From contig JAKISY010000035.1 in NCBI GenBank assembly GCA_021648365.1, positions 1 to 39,732 on the forward strand: 39,732 nucleotides of DNA. Direction: 5' to 3'. Below the pieces are notes generated by a model. That model saw only the letters and a list, made by a program, of their open reading frames with translations, searched no databases and had not been told where the DNA came from. Shown here one piece after another: positions 6,113-16,404 of this stretch. The DNA comes from Verrucomicrobiales bacterium. GTDB lineage: Bacteria > Verrucomicrobiota > Verrucomicrobiia > Verrucomicrobiales > DEV007. Both the position numbers and the translations under genes were made by a program. Position 1 is the stretch's first letter. Each line of letters begins with the position of its first letter.

Positions 6113-9100
6113 CTATTTCTGGTGCGGATGCTCTTTGAGCAAATCGGCTGGAAGGTACATGTCCTTTTTCCCTTTAAGTGCTGCGCGCACGGCTTTGACT
6201 TGCTCGGGCTGGATCACGCTGGATTTATTACCAAAAGCGTTACGCACATAAGTCAATACACCCGCTAGCTCTTCATCCTTGAGAATGAACTCGAAGGGCG
6301 TCATCGGCACCACGCCCGGCAACTTTTTGCCGTTGACTTCTATGGGACCAAACAAGCCTTTCATCGCCAACTTGATCAGGCGCTCAGGACTTTCGTTCAC
6401 CCACTTGGTGCCTGCCAAGGGTGGAAAATTCGCTGCGGGAAGTCCTTTGCCATTCGCTTGATGACAGGTGCCACAATGCGCTTCGCGCGAATAGATCTCA
6501 GCTCCCAAAATGTAGAGCTTAGCATCCTTGCCTGTCAGGTGCTTGGGTGCACGTATGCGCAAACCTTCATTACCTGCTGTGATTTTCCCGCTCAAAGCTG
6601 CTTTGGCAAACTTGAACGACTCTTTGCTGTATTTATCCAAACCCTGCTTCTCCGCAGCTGCCAAAACCGCCATGCCTTCATTCTCGTTTTCTCGCGAAGC
6701 CGCAGTGATGGCCTCGAGCCTGACACGTCCGTGGGGATCGCTCGCAGCGGTCAGTAACATTTGCTGACGACCTGGCACTTCAGGATTGTAGCGCAAAACC
6801 CTCACTGCCGCTGCCCGCACTCGGTGATCTTTTGCTTTGAGCAAAGTTTTCAACAAATCTTGATCCAAACGCTCCAGTCCCCAGCCAACCCATAAGGCTT
6901 CTAACTTGAGCCGCTCATCGGCTTGCTTGGCTGCCCAAGCTTTCACCACGCCCTCTACTTTACCCGCATCGCGGCCACGCAGCTCTCGACGAGTACGATA
7001 GCGAGTGCGGTATTCGGGTAGCTTCAAGTTCTCCAACAACTCATCAATGCTGGCTCCTGCCACTTTCGCTTCTTTGACCAACGGACGCGACGGGTAAGTC
7101 ACGCGGTAGATGCGACCGTGTTCGTGATCGCGCAGAGGATCACGCGCACTGTGCTGCATGTGTCCGATCAGCGCATTGTGCCAGTCCACCACATAGAGCG
7201 AGCCATCTGGCGCGAATTCCAAATCTACCGGGCGGAAATTTAAGTCCTTGGAAGAAAATAAATCCTGACGGTATTTGGTAGTGAAACCCGTGCCGTCTTC
7301 GATCACTTGGTGCTGCTTAACTCCTAAGTAACCAATCGCATTGTTGAGCAAAATATCACCCTGCACTTCGTCGGGGAAGTGACGACTGGAGACAAACTCC
7401 AAACCCGAAGTCGGACGCACCGACTGGGAAGTGATCAAATCTGGTGCAGGCATGTTCACGCCATACACCGGCTTCACCGAACCAGGCATCATCCACGACA
7501 AGCTGGTGCCAGAAGTATGCAAAAAGAAGTCCTGACCATAGTCATCAAAAGCGATGCCCCAGGGATTGGGAATACGAAACTGAGCGTAGCGGATCACCTG
7601 TTTGCGCTGCGGGCTGTAGCGGTAAAAACCCCCATTCGTTCCGCGCACTGGGCCATAAGCCCCCTCAACGTTGGTGTGCAAAAATACTCCCTCCCCCATC
7701 ATGATCGCGCCCGACGGGTCGGCACAAAATGCTGAGATCGCGTGGTGAGTATCGTGATCGTCAAAACCGCTGAGCAGCACCTCTTTGCTATCGTAGTGAT
7801 CATCGCCATCTTCATCTTTCAAAAAGATCAGGCTACCACTTTGCGAGACATACACGCCATCATGAGCGATCTCAAAACCAATCGGAATATGCAAATCACC
7901 TGCAAAGACGATTTGTTTATCCGCTTTGCCATCCTTGTCCGTATCCTCAAAAATCAGCAACTTGTCTTGCGGACGCGGATCGCCGATGCGGTAGTGAGGG
8001 TAACTCGCCATCGTCGCCACCCACAGGCGGCCTTTGTTATCAAACGCCATTTGCACTGGGTTAGACAAATCGGGAAATTGTTTTTCATCGGCAAACAATT
8101 CCATTTTATAACCTTCCGCCACGGTGATTTTTGTCTCGGACAGTTTGCCGGGTAAATAGTCCACCGTGCCATTTTTCTTACTCGGTTTGTAGTTGGTCTC
8201 TACTTTTGCGAGCGGATGAGTTTTGGCATCCGCTGCCTTTAGATCGTATCCTTTACCCTGCAAAGCCGCCCACACAGCACGATCACGGTTCACGGTCATC
8301 TCACGAGTTTTTTTCAACTCATCAGGGTAATTGCCCGGACCAAAGGGCTCGTAGCGACGACCATAGACATGCACCCCGTTGGGGATTTTGTAATCATTGA
8401 GCCAAGCCCAATTTTTCTCCATCACCGCTGCATGAATGCCCGTGCGGATCGTCTCGTTGACAGGTTTTTTCCCAAAAACCGCATCAGCCAATACAGGCGC
8501 AAGCGATTGATAGCCCTTTTCATTGAGTAAAGCCCCGTCCACGGTGTAAGTTTCACCATCCGCATACCATACCTTGCTCGGGCTGAACGCATCGACGAAC
8601 AAAACGCCATTAGCTGCTGCGACCTCTTTGCTGGCAGCCGTATAGATCTCTAAGTTTTTGTTTTCCTCAATACCATCGGGCAAGTGGTATTTTTTTGACA
8701 AATCTTGAAAAGCTGTCGGTGATACTAGAACCAACTGAGGAGCAGACTTACCATTGTATTTCTGCGCAAGGGTATGTTTGATAAAAGCGTCGAGTTCCTT
8801 TTTATAACGCGGCAAACCTTGTGGGCCGTCAAAGGACGAGTTGAAGCCAAAAAAGGCAATGATGGTATCCGCCTTCAGACTTCCCAACCACTGGTCAGGG
8901 CTCTCAAAATGACCCTGCGGTTTTGAATTGGTCTGATACTCCGCCTTGAGCAAGGTCTTGGCACCAGGAAAAGCATACTGATTTTCATAACTGCGTCCAG
9001 GGTGCGGTCTAAAAGCGGGCGTATTGCCCTCATCTGCCATATTGCGAACCGTCAGATCTTTATCGGGAAAACGCAAAAACAACTCCGTTTCAAATAACCC

Positions 9101-9271
9101 AAAGTGATTCATCCGGCTCGCCATGCCCGCGCCGAGCAAAACAATGCGATCCCCCTTTTCGACTTGGATCTTTTTGACCTCAGCCGCTTCTGCTGCGCCG
9201 TTGAGCGAAGTCACTAAAAAAAACAGAGCCAGCAACAGCCCCTTCGTGTGGATTTTGTTTTTTATCATCAT
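6113..9271 (-). CDS. PVC-type fusion: GDSL-like, dehydrogenase/HEAT and cytochrome c domains
   Basis: This 1052-residue exported protein has a signal peptide at residues 1-29. Residues about 35-280 are an SGNH/GDSL-like domain in its PVC form (GDRIVLLGAGMASRM, VRNMADEGNTPAFRPHPG). Residues about 380-740 form the PVC membrane-bound dehydrogenase beta-propeller (NPVQMAFDNKGRLWVATMASYPHY, FEDTDKDGKADK, LKDEDGDDHYDSKEVL, VVDWHNALIGHM). HEAT-like helices follow (HRVRAAAVRVLRYNPE, GRVRLEAITAAS). A cytochrome c domain carries haem motif CGTCH near residue 932 and a likely Met ligand in VPMTPF. Such proteins are presumed periplasmic oxidoreductases of polysaccharide or sugar breakdown; the substrate is unknown. 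The canonical GDS nucleophile is not evident. Confidence 0.9.
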   Translation of the reverse strand: MMIKNKIHTKGLLLALFFLVTSLNGAAEAAEVKKIQVEKGDRIVLLGAGMASRMNHFGLFETELFLRFPDKDLTVRNMADEGNTPAFRPHPGRSYENQYAFPGAKTLLKAEYQTNSKPQGHFESPDQWLGSLKADTIIAFFGFNSSFDGPQGLPRYKKELDAFIKHTLAQKYNGKSAPQLVLVSPTAFQDLSKKYHLPDGIEENKNLEIYTAASKEVAAANGVLFVDAFSPSKVWYADGETYTVDGALLNEKGYQSLAPVLADAVFGKKPVNETIRTGIHAAVMEKNWAWLNDYKIPNGVHVYGRRYEPFGPGNYPDELKKTREMTVNRDRAVWAALQGKGYDLKAADAKTHPLAKVETNYKPSKKNGTVDYLPGKLSETKITVAEGYKMELFADEKQFPDLSNPVQMAFDNKGRLWVATMASYPHYRIGDPRPQDKLLIFEDTDKDGKADKQIVFAGDLHIPIGFEIAHDGVYVSQSGSLIFLKDEDGDDHYDSKEVLLSGFDDHDTHHAISAFCADPSGAIMMGEGVFLHTNVEGAYGPVRGTNGGFYRYSPQRKQVIRYAQFRIPNPWGIAFDDYGQDFFLHTSGTSLSWMMPGSVKPVYGVNMPAPDLITSQSVRPTSGLEFVSSRHFPDEVQGDILLNNAIGYLGVKQHQVIEDGTGFTTKYRQDLFSSKDLNFRPVDLEFAPDGSLYVVDWHNALIGHMQHSARDPLRDHEHGRIYRVTYPSRPLVKEAKVAGASIDELLENLKLPEYRTRYRTRRELRGRDAGKVEGVVKAWAAKQADERLKLEALWVGWGLERLDQDLLKTLLKAKDHRVRAAAVRVLRYNPEVPGRQQMLLTAASDPHGRVRLEAITAASRENENEGMAVLAAAEKQGLDKYSKESFKFAKAALSGKITAGNEGLRIRAPKHLTGKDAKLYILGAEIYSREAHCGTCHQANGKGLPAANFPPLAGTKWVNESPERLIKLAMKGLFGPIEVNGKKLPGVVPMTPFEFILKDEELAGVLTYVRNAFGNKSSVIQPEQVKAVRAALKGKKDMYLPADLLKEHPHQK

Positions 9272-9503
9272 ATCAAATCGGTGCGACTTTACTCAAAGCA
9301 CTACGGCTTCTTATTTTTAATCGAAAATACAAAGTGGATTACTTTAAAACCACTTTATCAAAAAAGCCACTACGTGATCGCGTTCACTTCGAGATAAAGA
9401 GCCTCATAGACCCTTATCAACTTGAAAATTGCCCATAAACGCGCTATCGAGGGCGGACGGCACCTTAAGGGTGCTCAACTCTGATTTTACAAGCAGTCTA
9501 GCC

Positions 9504-11987
9504 ATGAGCCAAACAACAAGCAAAAACACCGGTGCATCCCAATTCAAAACCGCCTGCTCGGTGAAAGAATTCAAAGTAGCCGTGCGCAATCATTTGGTTC
9601 GCAGTCTGGCGCACAACCCCTCCACTGCTACTCCTACTGATTGGTGGATCGCTATCAGCCTCGCTGTTCGTGACCAAATTCTGGAGCGCTCCAGCGAAAC
9701 GATGACCGCACACTCTGAACAAAACGTGCGCCGTGTGTATTATCTATCCCTGGAGTATCTGATGGGGCGCTTGTTAGAAAACAATCTAGTCAGCACCGGC
9801 TTGATGGAGGTCGCACGTGAGGCACTCGGAGAATTGGATGAAGATCTTGATGGGCTGTTAAAAGAAGGGCCTGACATGGGCTTGGGCAACGGCGGGCTCG
9901 GGCGTTTGGCGGCTTGTTTCATTGATTCCCTTTCGACTTTAGATTACCCAGCTGTTGGGTATGGCATCCACTACGAATTTGGTTTGTTTCGTCAAGAAAT
10001 CGTCAACGGCGAGCAAGTAGAAAAACCCGATGCCTGGAGACGTTTTGGCAATCCTTGGGAAATCATCCGCCCAGAGTATGCTGTGACGGTACGCTTGTAT
10101 GGCAAGGTCGAAACGCATTTCAACGATCTCGGTGAAGGACGCCCTATGTGGCATGATACCCGAACCATCGTCGGCATCCCATGGGATATCCCTGTAGCTG
10201 GATACGGCTGCACCACGGTCAACTTTTTGCGCCTATGGGAATCGCGTGCATCGCGCGACTTCGATCTGCAAGTATTCAACGAAGGCGGCTATGTCGAAGC
10301 GGTACAGGAAAAGGCAGAAAGCGAAAGCGTCTCGAAAGTGCTCTACCCCAACGATGAAACCGAAATAGGTAAAGAACTGCGCCTCGTGCAGCAGTACTTT
10401 TTTGTTGCTTGTTCGCTCAGCGACATCATTCGCCGCCATCGTCGTAGCAATGAGAACTGGGACAGCTTCCCTGCTAAAGTGGCGATTCAGCTCAATGATA
10501 CCCACCCCTCCGTCGCTATTCCAGAACTGATGCGCTTGTTGCTCGATGACGAGTTACTAGAGTGGGATCAAGCTTGGGCGATTTGCCAAAAAACCTTTTC
10601 TTACACCAACCACACACTTCTTCCCGAAGCACTGGAACGCTGGAGTGTGCCGCTGTTTGAAAAAGTTTTGCCACGCCACTTGCAGATCATTTTTGAAATC
10701 AACGAACGCTTCTTAAATGGCGAAGTCGAAAACAAGTGGCCGGGTGACAGTGATAAAAAACGCTCTATGTCGATCGTCGAAGAGGGACATCCGAGAATGA
10801 TCCGCATGGCGCACTTGGCACTCTTAGGTAGCCACAAGGTCAACGGCGTTGCCGCTATGCACACCGACCTCTTGAAATCCTCGCTGTTCCCAGATTTTGA
10901 CGCGCTGTTCCCCGACCGCTTCATCAACATGACCAATGGCGTCACTCCGAGGCGCTGGCTCAAGGTTTGTAATCCAGCATTATCCGCCCTGATCGATCAA
11001 AACATAGGCGACGATTGGCCCAAAGATCTCGACCGCTTGCGCGACCTCGAGAAATGCATAGATGATAAAAAATTCTGCCAAGACTTCGCCAAAATCAAAC
11101 GTGACAACAAAGTCGCGCTCGCCGAGCTGATCCTACAACGCTGCGGCATCGAAGTGAGTCCTGACGCTATTTTTGACGTGCAAATCAAACGCCTGCACGA
11201 ATACAAACGCCAGCACCTCAATCTGCTCTACATCCTCACCCTCTATCGTCGCCTTCTTCAAGAACCAGAGCTTGATGTGGTACCACGCGTCTTCATCTTC
11301 GGCGCCAAAGCCGCCCCGGGGTATGTTTTGGCAAAAGAGATCATCCACGCGATCAATGCTGTGGCAGATAAAGTTAATAACGACGAACGCATCCAAGGGA
11401 AAATTAAAGTCGCTTTCATCCCTAACTACGGAGTGACGATTGCGGAAAAAATCATCCCCGCTGCAGACGTCAGCGAGCAGATCTCTACCGCAGGCAAAGA
11501 AGCTTCCGGCACAGGCAACATGAAACTGGCACTCAACGGTGCTTTGACGCTAGGAACGCTCGATGGCGCTAATGTCGAGATTTTAGAAGAAGTCGGCGAA
11601 GACAATATCTTCATCTTCGGATTGAAAGAAGAAGAGGTCGAAGCCTTGTGGAAAGAAGGCTATTCCTCCTACGATTATTACTGGGGCAATGCCGAACTGC
11701 GTGCGGTGATCGATTGGCTCAGCTCCGATTACTTCACTGGCAATAGCGAAGACTTCGCCGGCATTCGACACAGCTTGCTCGACGGTGGCGACCCCTATTT
11801 GGTGCTTGCCGACTACGCTGCTTATGTTGAAGCGCAGGGCAAAGTCGATGCCGCTTACCGCGATCAAGACGCTTGGGTGAAAAAAACCATCCTCAATACC
11901 GCGCGAATGGGCAAGTTTTCTTCCGACCGCACTATCAAGCAGTATGCAGAGAATATCTGGAACCTGCCAGCCGTGCACGTGGATTGA
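9504..11987 (+). CDS. glgP: Glycogen/starch/maltodextrin phosphorylase
   Basis: This 827-residue GT35 enzyme phosphorolyses alpha-1,4-glucans to glucose 1-phosphate using pyridoxal phosphate. Family landmarks in order are VYYLSLEYLMGRLLENNL, DMGLGNGGLGRLAACFIDSL, GYGIHYEFGLFRQ, AIQLNDTHPSVAIPELMRLL, NMTNGVTPRRWL, RLHEYKRQHLN and the PLP-lysine region EASGTGNMKLALNG. The length is normal. I chose the ATG at 9504; an in-frame TTG at 9429 would add 25 non-conserved residues. The 5' region (9272-9503) is about 230 bp without a gene. It contains a small hairpin at 9460-9474 and a 7-bp inverted repeat at 9331-9356, neither clearly regulatory. It is probably monocistronic. Confidence 0.97.
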   Translation: MSQTTSKNTGASQFKTACSVKEFKVAVRNHLVRSLAHNPSTATPTDWWIAISLAVRDQILERSSETMTAHSEQNVRRVYYLSLEYLMGRLLENNLVSTGLMEVAREALGELDEDLDGLLKEGPDMGLGNGGLGRLAACFIDSLSTLDYPAVGYGIHYEFGLFRQEIVNGEQVEKPDAWRRFGNPWEIIRPEYAVTVRLYGKVETHFNDLGEGRPMWHDTRTIVGIPWDIPVAGYGCTTVNFLRLWESRASRDFDLQVFNEGGYVEAVQEKAESESVSKVLYPNDETEIGKELRLVQQYFFVACSLSDIIRRHRRSNENWDSFPAKVAIQLNDTHPSVAIPELMRLLLDDELLEWDQAWAICQKTFSYTNHTLLPEALERWSVPLFEKVLPRHLQIIFEINERFLNGEVENKWPGDSDKKRSMSIVEEGHPRMIRMAHLALLGSHKVNGVAAMHTDLLKSSLFPDFDALFPDRFINMTNGVTPRRWLKVCNPALSALIDQNIGDDWPKDLDRLRDLEKCIDDKKFCQDFAKIKRDNKVALAELILQRCGIEVSPDAIFDVQIKRLHEYKRQHLNLLYILTLYRRLLQEPELDVVPRVFIFGAKAAPGYVLAKEIIHAINAVADKVNNDERIQGKIKVAFIPNYGVTIAEKIIPAADVSEQISTAGKEASGTGNMKLALNGALTLGTLDGANVEILEEVGEDNIFIFGLKEEEVEALWKEGYSSYDYYWGNAELRAVIDWLSSDYFTGNSEDFAGIRHSLLDGGDPYLVLADYAAYVEAQGKVDAAYRDQDAWVKKTILNTARMGKFSSDRTIKQYAENIWNLPAVHVD

Positions 11988-12080
11988 TTCTTGCGATAGC
12001 CGAAGCTTATTCTTTTGGACATAGCATCTTTGCGTAAAAATAAGAGATTGCTGCTTTTTGAATTGAGTCCATCTTACTAG

Positions 12081-13520
12081 ATGGACTCAACATTCAAAAG
12101 ACGCGCCTTTTTGGGCACCGCCCTATCGAGCGCCGCTGGTGCGATGCAGCTCGGTCAAGCATCTACGATAGCAGCGCAAGACCTTGCACCCGCAGCAGGT
12201 AAATTCAACGAAGCTGCGCAACAGCTCTCCTTAGTTCAAGATGTCGATGTGATCGTTTGCGGAGCAGGCCCGGCAGGCGTCGCAGCCGCGATCACTGCTG
12301 CGCGCGCCGGCGCAAAAGTTCGGCTGTTCGAGGTGCATGGCTGTTTAGGTGGTGTGTGGACAGCAGGCCTACTCACTTGGATTTTTGATTTTGACAAACC
12401 CGGCATGACTCGTGAAATCAGCGCCAAGCTTGAGCAACGCGGCGCTAGACGTGGGTCGAATCAAAATCGTTTTGTTTATGAACCCGACGAAATGAAATTG
12501 TTGCTTGAGGATATATGCACAGAAGAAGGCGTGCAGTTCCGCCTGCACACTCGATTGGTCAAAGCTCATGTCGAAGATGGTCGATTAACCACCATCATCA
12601 CCGAATCTGTTTCAGGCAGAGAAGCCTGGCGCGCACCGGTATTCATCGACACCACTGGCGACGGCGTGCTTGGCGCGATGGCGGGTTGCGCTTGGGATCT
12701 CGGTCAAATGGGCCAAAGCAAGCAAGTCGAGTGCCTGTGCCAGCCACTCACTATGAATGCCCTAGCGGCAGTCAAGGACGTGACTCAAATGCAAAAATAC
12801 GTCTCCTTTTATAAAGGCGATTTGAAATGGCATGTGGAAGCTACTAAAAACTTGAAAGCAGATATCAAACGAGCCGGCATCGACCCCTCTTACGGCATGC
12901 CAACGATTTTCCACGTCCGCGATAACATCGTGCTCTTGATGGCTAACCATGAATATGGAATCCGACCTGACGATGCCGATGCCCTTACCGCTGCCACCGT
13001 GCGTTCAAGGCATGAGATATTCGACATCACTCGCGGCCTTAGAAATCTAGGTGGCGTCTGGGATGGATTCCAAATCGTAGCGACCGCAGAGCAAATCGGC
13101 ATCCGCGACGGCAAACGCATCCGCGGACGTTACACGGTGAAAAAAAGCGATCTCGAAGAAGGCAAGCGGCACAAGGACGGAGTCGCGCGAGTGACCTTTG
13201 GCGTCGATATTCATGCAACGAGCAAGAAAAAGAACGACAAAGAAACCATCACTCGTGGTGGCATCAAAAAATTCACCCCCTACGACATTCCCCTCAGAGC
13301 ACTGATCGCCAAAGACGTGGACGGCCTGATGATGGCAGGACGCTGCATCAGTGGCGACTTCGTGGCTCACGCCAGCTACCGCGTGACAGGTAACGCCGTT
13401 GCTATGGGCGAAGCCGCAGGAGTGACCGCTGCCCTGGCAGCTACCAGCAAGCGCATGCCTCACGAAGTGGACTGGGCTGAAGGCGCAGAAAAGCTCAACA
13501 GCATCAGCTGGTCAGCTTAA
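12081..13520 (+). CDS. FAD-dependent oxidoreductase with Tat-like leader
   Basis: This 479-residue FAD_oxidored-family flavoprotein has an N terminus with a twin-arginine-like motif (KRRAFLG) and an alanine-rich hydrophobic stretch, suggesting folded export. The Rossmann nucleotide-binding motif GAGPAG is at residues 61-66 (VIVCGAGPAGVAAAITAARA), followed by the acidic strand end RLFE and the family motif GCLGGVWTAGLLT. DTTGDGVLGAMAGC and the C-terminal block LMMAGRCISGDFVAHAS ... GNAVAMGEAAGVTAALA complete FAD binding. In PVC bacteria such enzymes often sit in polysaccharide-utilisation loci; the substrate is unknown. It is convergent with the DUF4091 gene, only 12 bp apart. Confidence 0.88.
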   Translation: MDSTFKRRAFLGTALSSAAGAMQLGQASTIAAQDLAPAAGKFNEAAQQLSLVQDVDVIVCGAGPAGVAAAITAARAGAKVRLFEVHGCLGGVWTAGLLTWIFDFDKPGMTREISAKLEQRGARRGSNQNRFVYEPDEMKLLLEDICTEEGVQFRLHTRLVKAHVEDGRLTTIITESVSGREAWRAPVFIDTTGDGVLGAMAGCAWDLGQMGQSKQVECLCQPLTMNALAAVKDVTQMQKYVSFYKGDLKWHVEATKNLKADIKRAGIDPSYGMPTIFHVRDNIVLLMANHEYGIRPDDADALTAATVRSRHEIFDITRGLRNLGGVWDGFQIVATAEQIGIRDGKRIRGRYTVKKSDLEEGKRHKDGVARVTFGVDIHATSKKKNDKETITRGGIKKFTPYDIPLRALIAKDVDGLMMAGRCISGDFVAHASYRVTGNAVAMGEAAGVTAALAATSKRMPHEVDWAEGAEKLNSISWSA

Positions 13521-13532
13521 CTCTTCGCATCA

Positions 13533-16301
13533 TCACTCGTTGTAAAAAGGTCCCTCGATCGCTTCTACTGTCTGACTCGATTCCGAGCAAAGTTCGCCTT
13601 TGGCGCTGGTGATGCTCGTTTTCAGCGTGTAGCTGCCAGGCTTTAATTTGGCGATATCGAGCACCATTTGTGAGCCTTCTAACAAACCTTGTTTTTGTGA
13701 AACCACCACTTCACCTGCCGCATCGAGCAAAGATGCAGTCATCCTATGGCTCCCTTTTTTACTCGAGCTCAGTCCAAGTGCTTCGAAAGAGGTTCCAAAA
13801 TGAGCTGCCGGCAATAACAAATGCCGCGCAGCTTCTACTTTTGCGATCAAGGGCTTGGATGAAGCTAGTAATTTCACCGAACCAACCTCAAAAGTGATCT
13901 TAGTCCGATCAAGGTAATCGGCTTCAGCGATGAAAAACTGCAAGCTTTTTATGTTTTTCCAGGGCTCAATTCCAAGGGCTGTTGTATCCATCATTTTTTT
14001 GATCGAAAAGCGAAGTGGGATCCATACCCGTTGCACATCACCGAGGTCTTTGCGCATTTCATAGAGGCGACCTGGCTCCCCAAAATTTCCAATACTGATT
14101 CCCAATAGCGTTTTGTCATCCGCTACCTCATCTCGATCTGAATCCACTCGAATCATGAATTCTATGAAATCGTAATTGCTCAGATCCAACTCACCTTTGG
14201 AAAATACACGTCGAACCCGAGGCCAACCCACAAGGTAATCTGGATTGTCCCCCTTCTTGTGATCTACCTGCACCTGCCACTGCAAGCTGGTTTTCTTATC
14301 TGGTGAGGCATCAGGAGCAAGCACGATTTCGCCCTCCACCGTTCCGTTTTTCCACTGGGTGAAGTCGCCTCCGAGATCACGAGTGGTGACGATGCCTTTT
14401 GCCATCGCCTGCTCAAGGACCTTCTCCGTATCAGCCTTGTGTTCTACCGTTATAGAATCAACCAGAACCGACGGGGCATTGCCCTGCTTCACCGTGGGAA
14501 AAGCCAACAGCTTTTCGATCATCGACGCCAATTTCCAACGACGAGCAGTGAACTCCTGCGAAGGCCACATGCCATCAGCAAGATAGCGTTGCTGCACCTG
14601 GATAGCATTCCAATTTTCTTGCAATAGCTGCTTAGCCTTTTTGACTTGCTCTTGGCATTGGGCATCCTTCGATCCATCACGCTCGAACACCGCTTGCTGC
14701 AAGGTGTATAGGTAGCGCGCATCATCTCGCCCTTCACGAAAACACTCCCAATAAATCGCAGGAATCACTTCTGCCTTTTCATCGATGCGCATACCGCAAC
14801 CCGAGCGCACACTGCGCAAATAATCAAACGGATCAGGAGCCATCGTCCACGACCAATGCCAAGGAATGAGCGTAGTATAACCACTGCGCCAAAAACCGAA
14901 ACCGTAGGTCATGCGCCCCCCTTTGCACATCACGCGTCGATTTTTTCTCTCACCAGCATTGTGATTTGGGTAACTCCAATATTCATGACGTTTTTGAGTC
15001 ACTATCTTTTCGTAAGGTATAGCATAAGGCTGCGAGCACCACACGTCCACATAGGGCGCGTAGCCCAGCGCATCGGGAGCTGTTGGGAATTTAGTTATAT
15101 AAGTCGTTATGCCTGCATCATGGATAGCCTTGAACACTTTAATACCAAATTCTTTATGCGAAGCCGCCACTTCATCGAGCGGACAACAAATCATCTCTGG
15201 TAGCCCTCGCTCTTCACAATCTTTTTTGAAATCACTGAACATTTTTGTCAGCCGTTGATAAAACTCTGGAGGCGGCATTTTGTCGATCTTCCAATGCGAT
15301 CCCCTCTTCCCACCGGGAGTCATTTCTCGGTAAATACGAGCAATCGCATTGCCGCCCAATACGGGGATGCGGCCCTTCATGCCAGCTGCCACTAAGCGCG
15401 GGATCTCCTCCTCATGTTGAATAACGATCTTACTAGTGTCTTTGTTGGTCACCAAATAAATCGTTGGGAATTGATCAATCCCATAGTCACGCATCGCTTG
15501 AAATTCATTGGCACTCGCCTTTTGGTAAAAAGCCTCATCCTTACCTTTATAAGTCGGTCGATCATGGGGGCGGTAATAGGCAGAATAATGTTTTTCAGGA
15601 TCTTGTTTCAACGCAAAGCCTAACACCCTAAAGGTCAGTGGAATCTCCACCACCTGAGCAAAGCCGTCATCTTTCAACGTGACCTTACCCTTATAAATAC
15701 CCGCCTTTGTCCCCTCCGGCACGTGAACCTGAATCCACCACCGTTGACATTCTTTCGCAGGGGAACTATGAACATCGACACGCTCCAACAACTCCGGAAC
15801 CAAACGATACGTTTCGCGAGAAGCGTAACGTGGATAGCCCATATTCCAATAAGTCTGAAGCCGAACCGTCATCTGACTTCGCTCGATCTTGTTGCCCTCG
15901 GGGTCGAGCAAATCAGAGACCTGCAGGCGAAAGTTTTTGAGATCTCTCAAGGGGTAAATGCCGAGCGTGACGGGCTCCCATTCTCCAGGAGTTGCAAAGG
16001 CATTCAATGCGCCGTGTAGACGCTCGCTTTCGATCGGTCGAGTATTGGCGTGCACCGGCTCGGTGATCGGTCGCGTGAAAAGTAGGTAGCCCCGCTTTTG
16101 ATCTTCCGCCGTCGGCTTCGGTTCTGCTACCGTCTCTTCAAACGGCAATTCTGTATAGCCCTCTGGTATCGTCGGCTGTTGGCGCACTCGCCGTTCAGTT
16201 GATTCAGGCGCAGCCGATAGACTCACAGCGCACACCATAGCGACCAGTGGCAAAGAACTCAGTCTAAATAACAGCCTAGAAAATGGATACACGTTTCTCA
16301 T
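13533..16301 (-). CDS. DUF4091 glycoside-hydrolase-like secreted protein
   Basis: This 922-residue protein has a signal peptide (residues 1-30, ending SLSAAPES). The N-terminal beta-rich part (EWEPVTLGIYPLRDLKNFRLQVSDL) and the (alpha/beta)8-like centre (PLDEVAASHKEFGIKVFKAIHDAGITTYITKFPTAP, DVWCSQPYA) resemble families near GH123. They are followed by DUF4091-type sequence (IPWHWSWTMAPDPFDYLRSVRSGCG, YWECFREGRDDARYLYTL). The C-terminal 300 residues look like carbohydrate-binding beta-sandwich modules (SNYDFIEFMIRVDSD, ITFEVGSVKLL). It is likely a periplasmic or outer-surface glycosidase acting on complex glycans; no catalytic acid is assigned. It shares the PVC-type saccharide theme with its convergent FAD neighbour. 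Confidence 0.75.
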   Translation of the reverse strand: MRNVYPFSRLLFRLSSLPLVAMVCAVSLSAAPESTERRVRQQPTIPEGYTELPFEETVAEPKPTAEDQKRGYLLFTRPITEPVHANTRPIESERLHGALNAFATPGEWEPVTLGIYPLRDLKNFRLQVSDLLDPEGNKIERSQMTVRLQTYWNMGYPRYASRETYRLVPELLERVDVHSSPAKECQRWWIQVHVPEGTKAGIYKGKVTLKDDGFAQVVEIPLTFRVLGFALKQDPEKHYSAYYRPHDRPTYKGKDEAFYQKASANEFQAMRDYGIDQFPTIYLVTNKDTSKIVIQHEEEIPRLVAAGMKGRIPVLGGNAIARIYREMTPGGKRGSHWKIDKMPPPEFYQRLTKMFSDFKKDCEERGLPEMICCPLDEVAASHKEFGIKVFKAIHDAGITTYITKFPTAPDALGYAPYVDVWCSQPYAIPYEKIVTQKRHEYWSYPNHNAGERKNRRVMCKGGRMTYGFGFWRSGYTTLIPWHWSWTMAPDPFDYLRSVRSGCGMRIDEKAEVIPAIYWECFREGRDDARYLYTLQQAVFERDGSKDAQCQEQVKKAKQLLQENWNAIQVQQRYLADGMWPSQEFTARRWKLASMIEKLLAFPTVKQGNAPSVLVDSITVEHKADTEKVLEQAMAKGIVTTRDLGGDFTQWKNGTVEGEIVLAPDASPDKKTSLQWQVQVDHKKGDNPDYLVGWPRVRRVFSKGELDLSNYDFIEFMIRVDSDRDEVADDKTLLGISIGNFGEPGRLYEMRKDLGDVQRVWIPLRFSIKKMMDTTALGIEPWKNIKSLQFFIAEADYLDRTKITFEVGSVKLLASSKPLIAKVEAARHLLLPAAHFGTSFEALGLSSSKKGSHRMTASLLDAAGEVVVSQKQGLLEGSQMVLDIAKLKPGSYTLKTSITSAKGELCSESSQTVEAIEGPFYNE

Positions 16302-16404
16302 AACTATTCCATAAGGTCGAACCCTACGATTTCAAGAACCCATTCAAAAGCTAAAGCTAATTCCCATTTGCTCGAAGCCACTGCGCGTGGCAAAGTCTAG
16401 CAGG

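Noticed and set aside
5829..6251. A 140-codon + strand frame across 5829-6251
   Set aside because: It runs through the terminator and into the antisense of the PVC fusion gene. The shorter frame at 5914-6087, with its own ribosome site and terminator, explains the region better.
9429..9503. Upstream TTG start for glycogen phosphorylase
   Set aside because: The added 25 residues have no conservation I recognise, and the ATG at 9504 gives the normal family N terminus.
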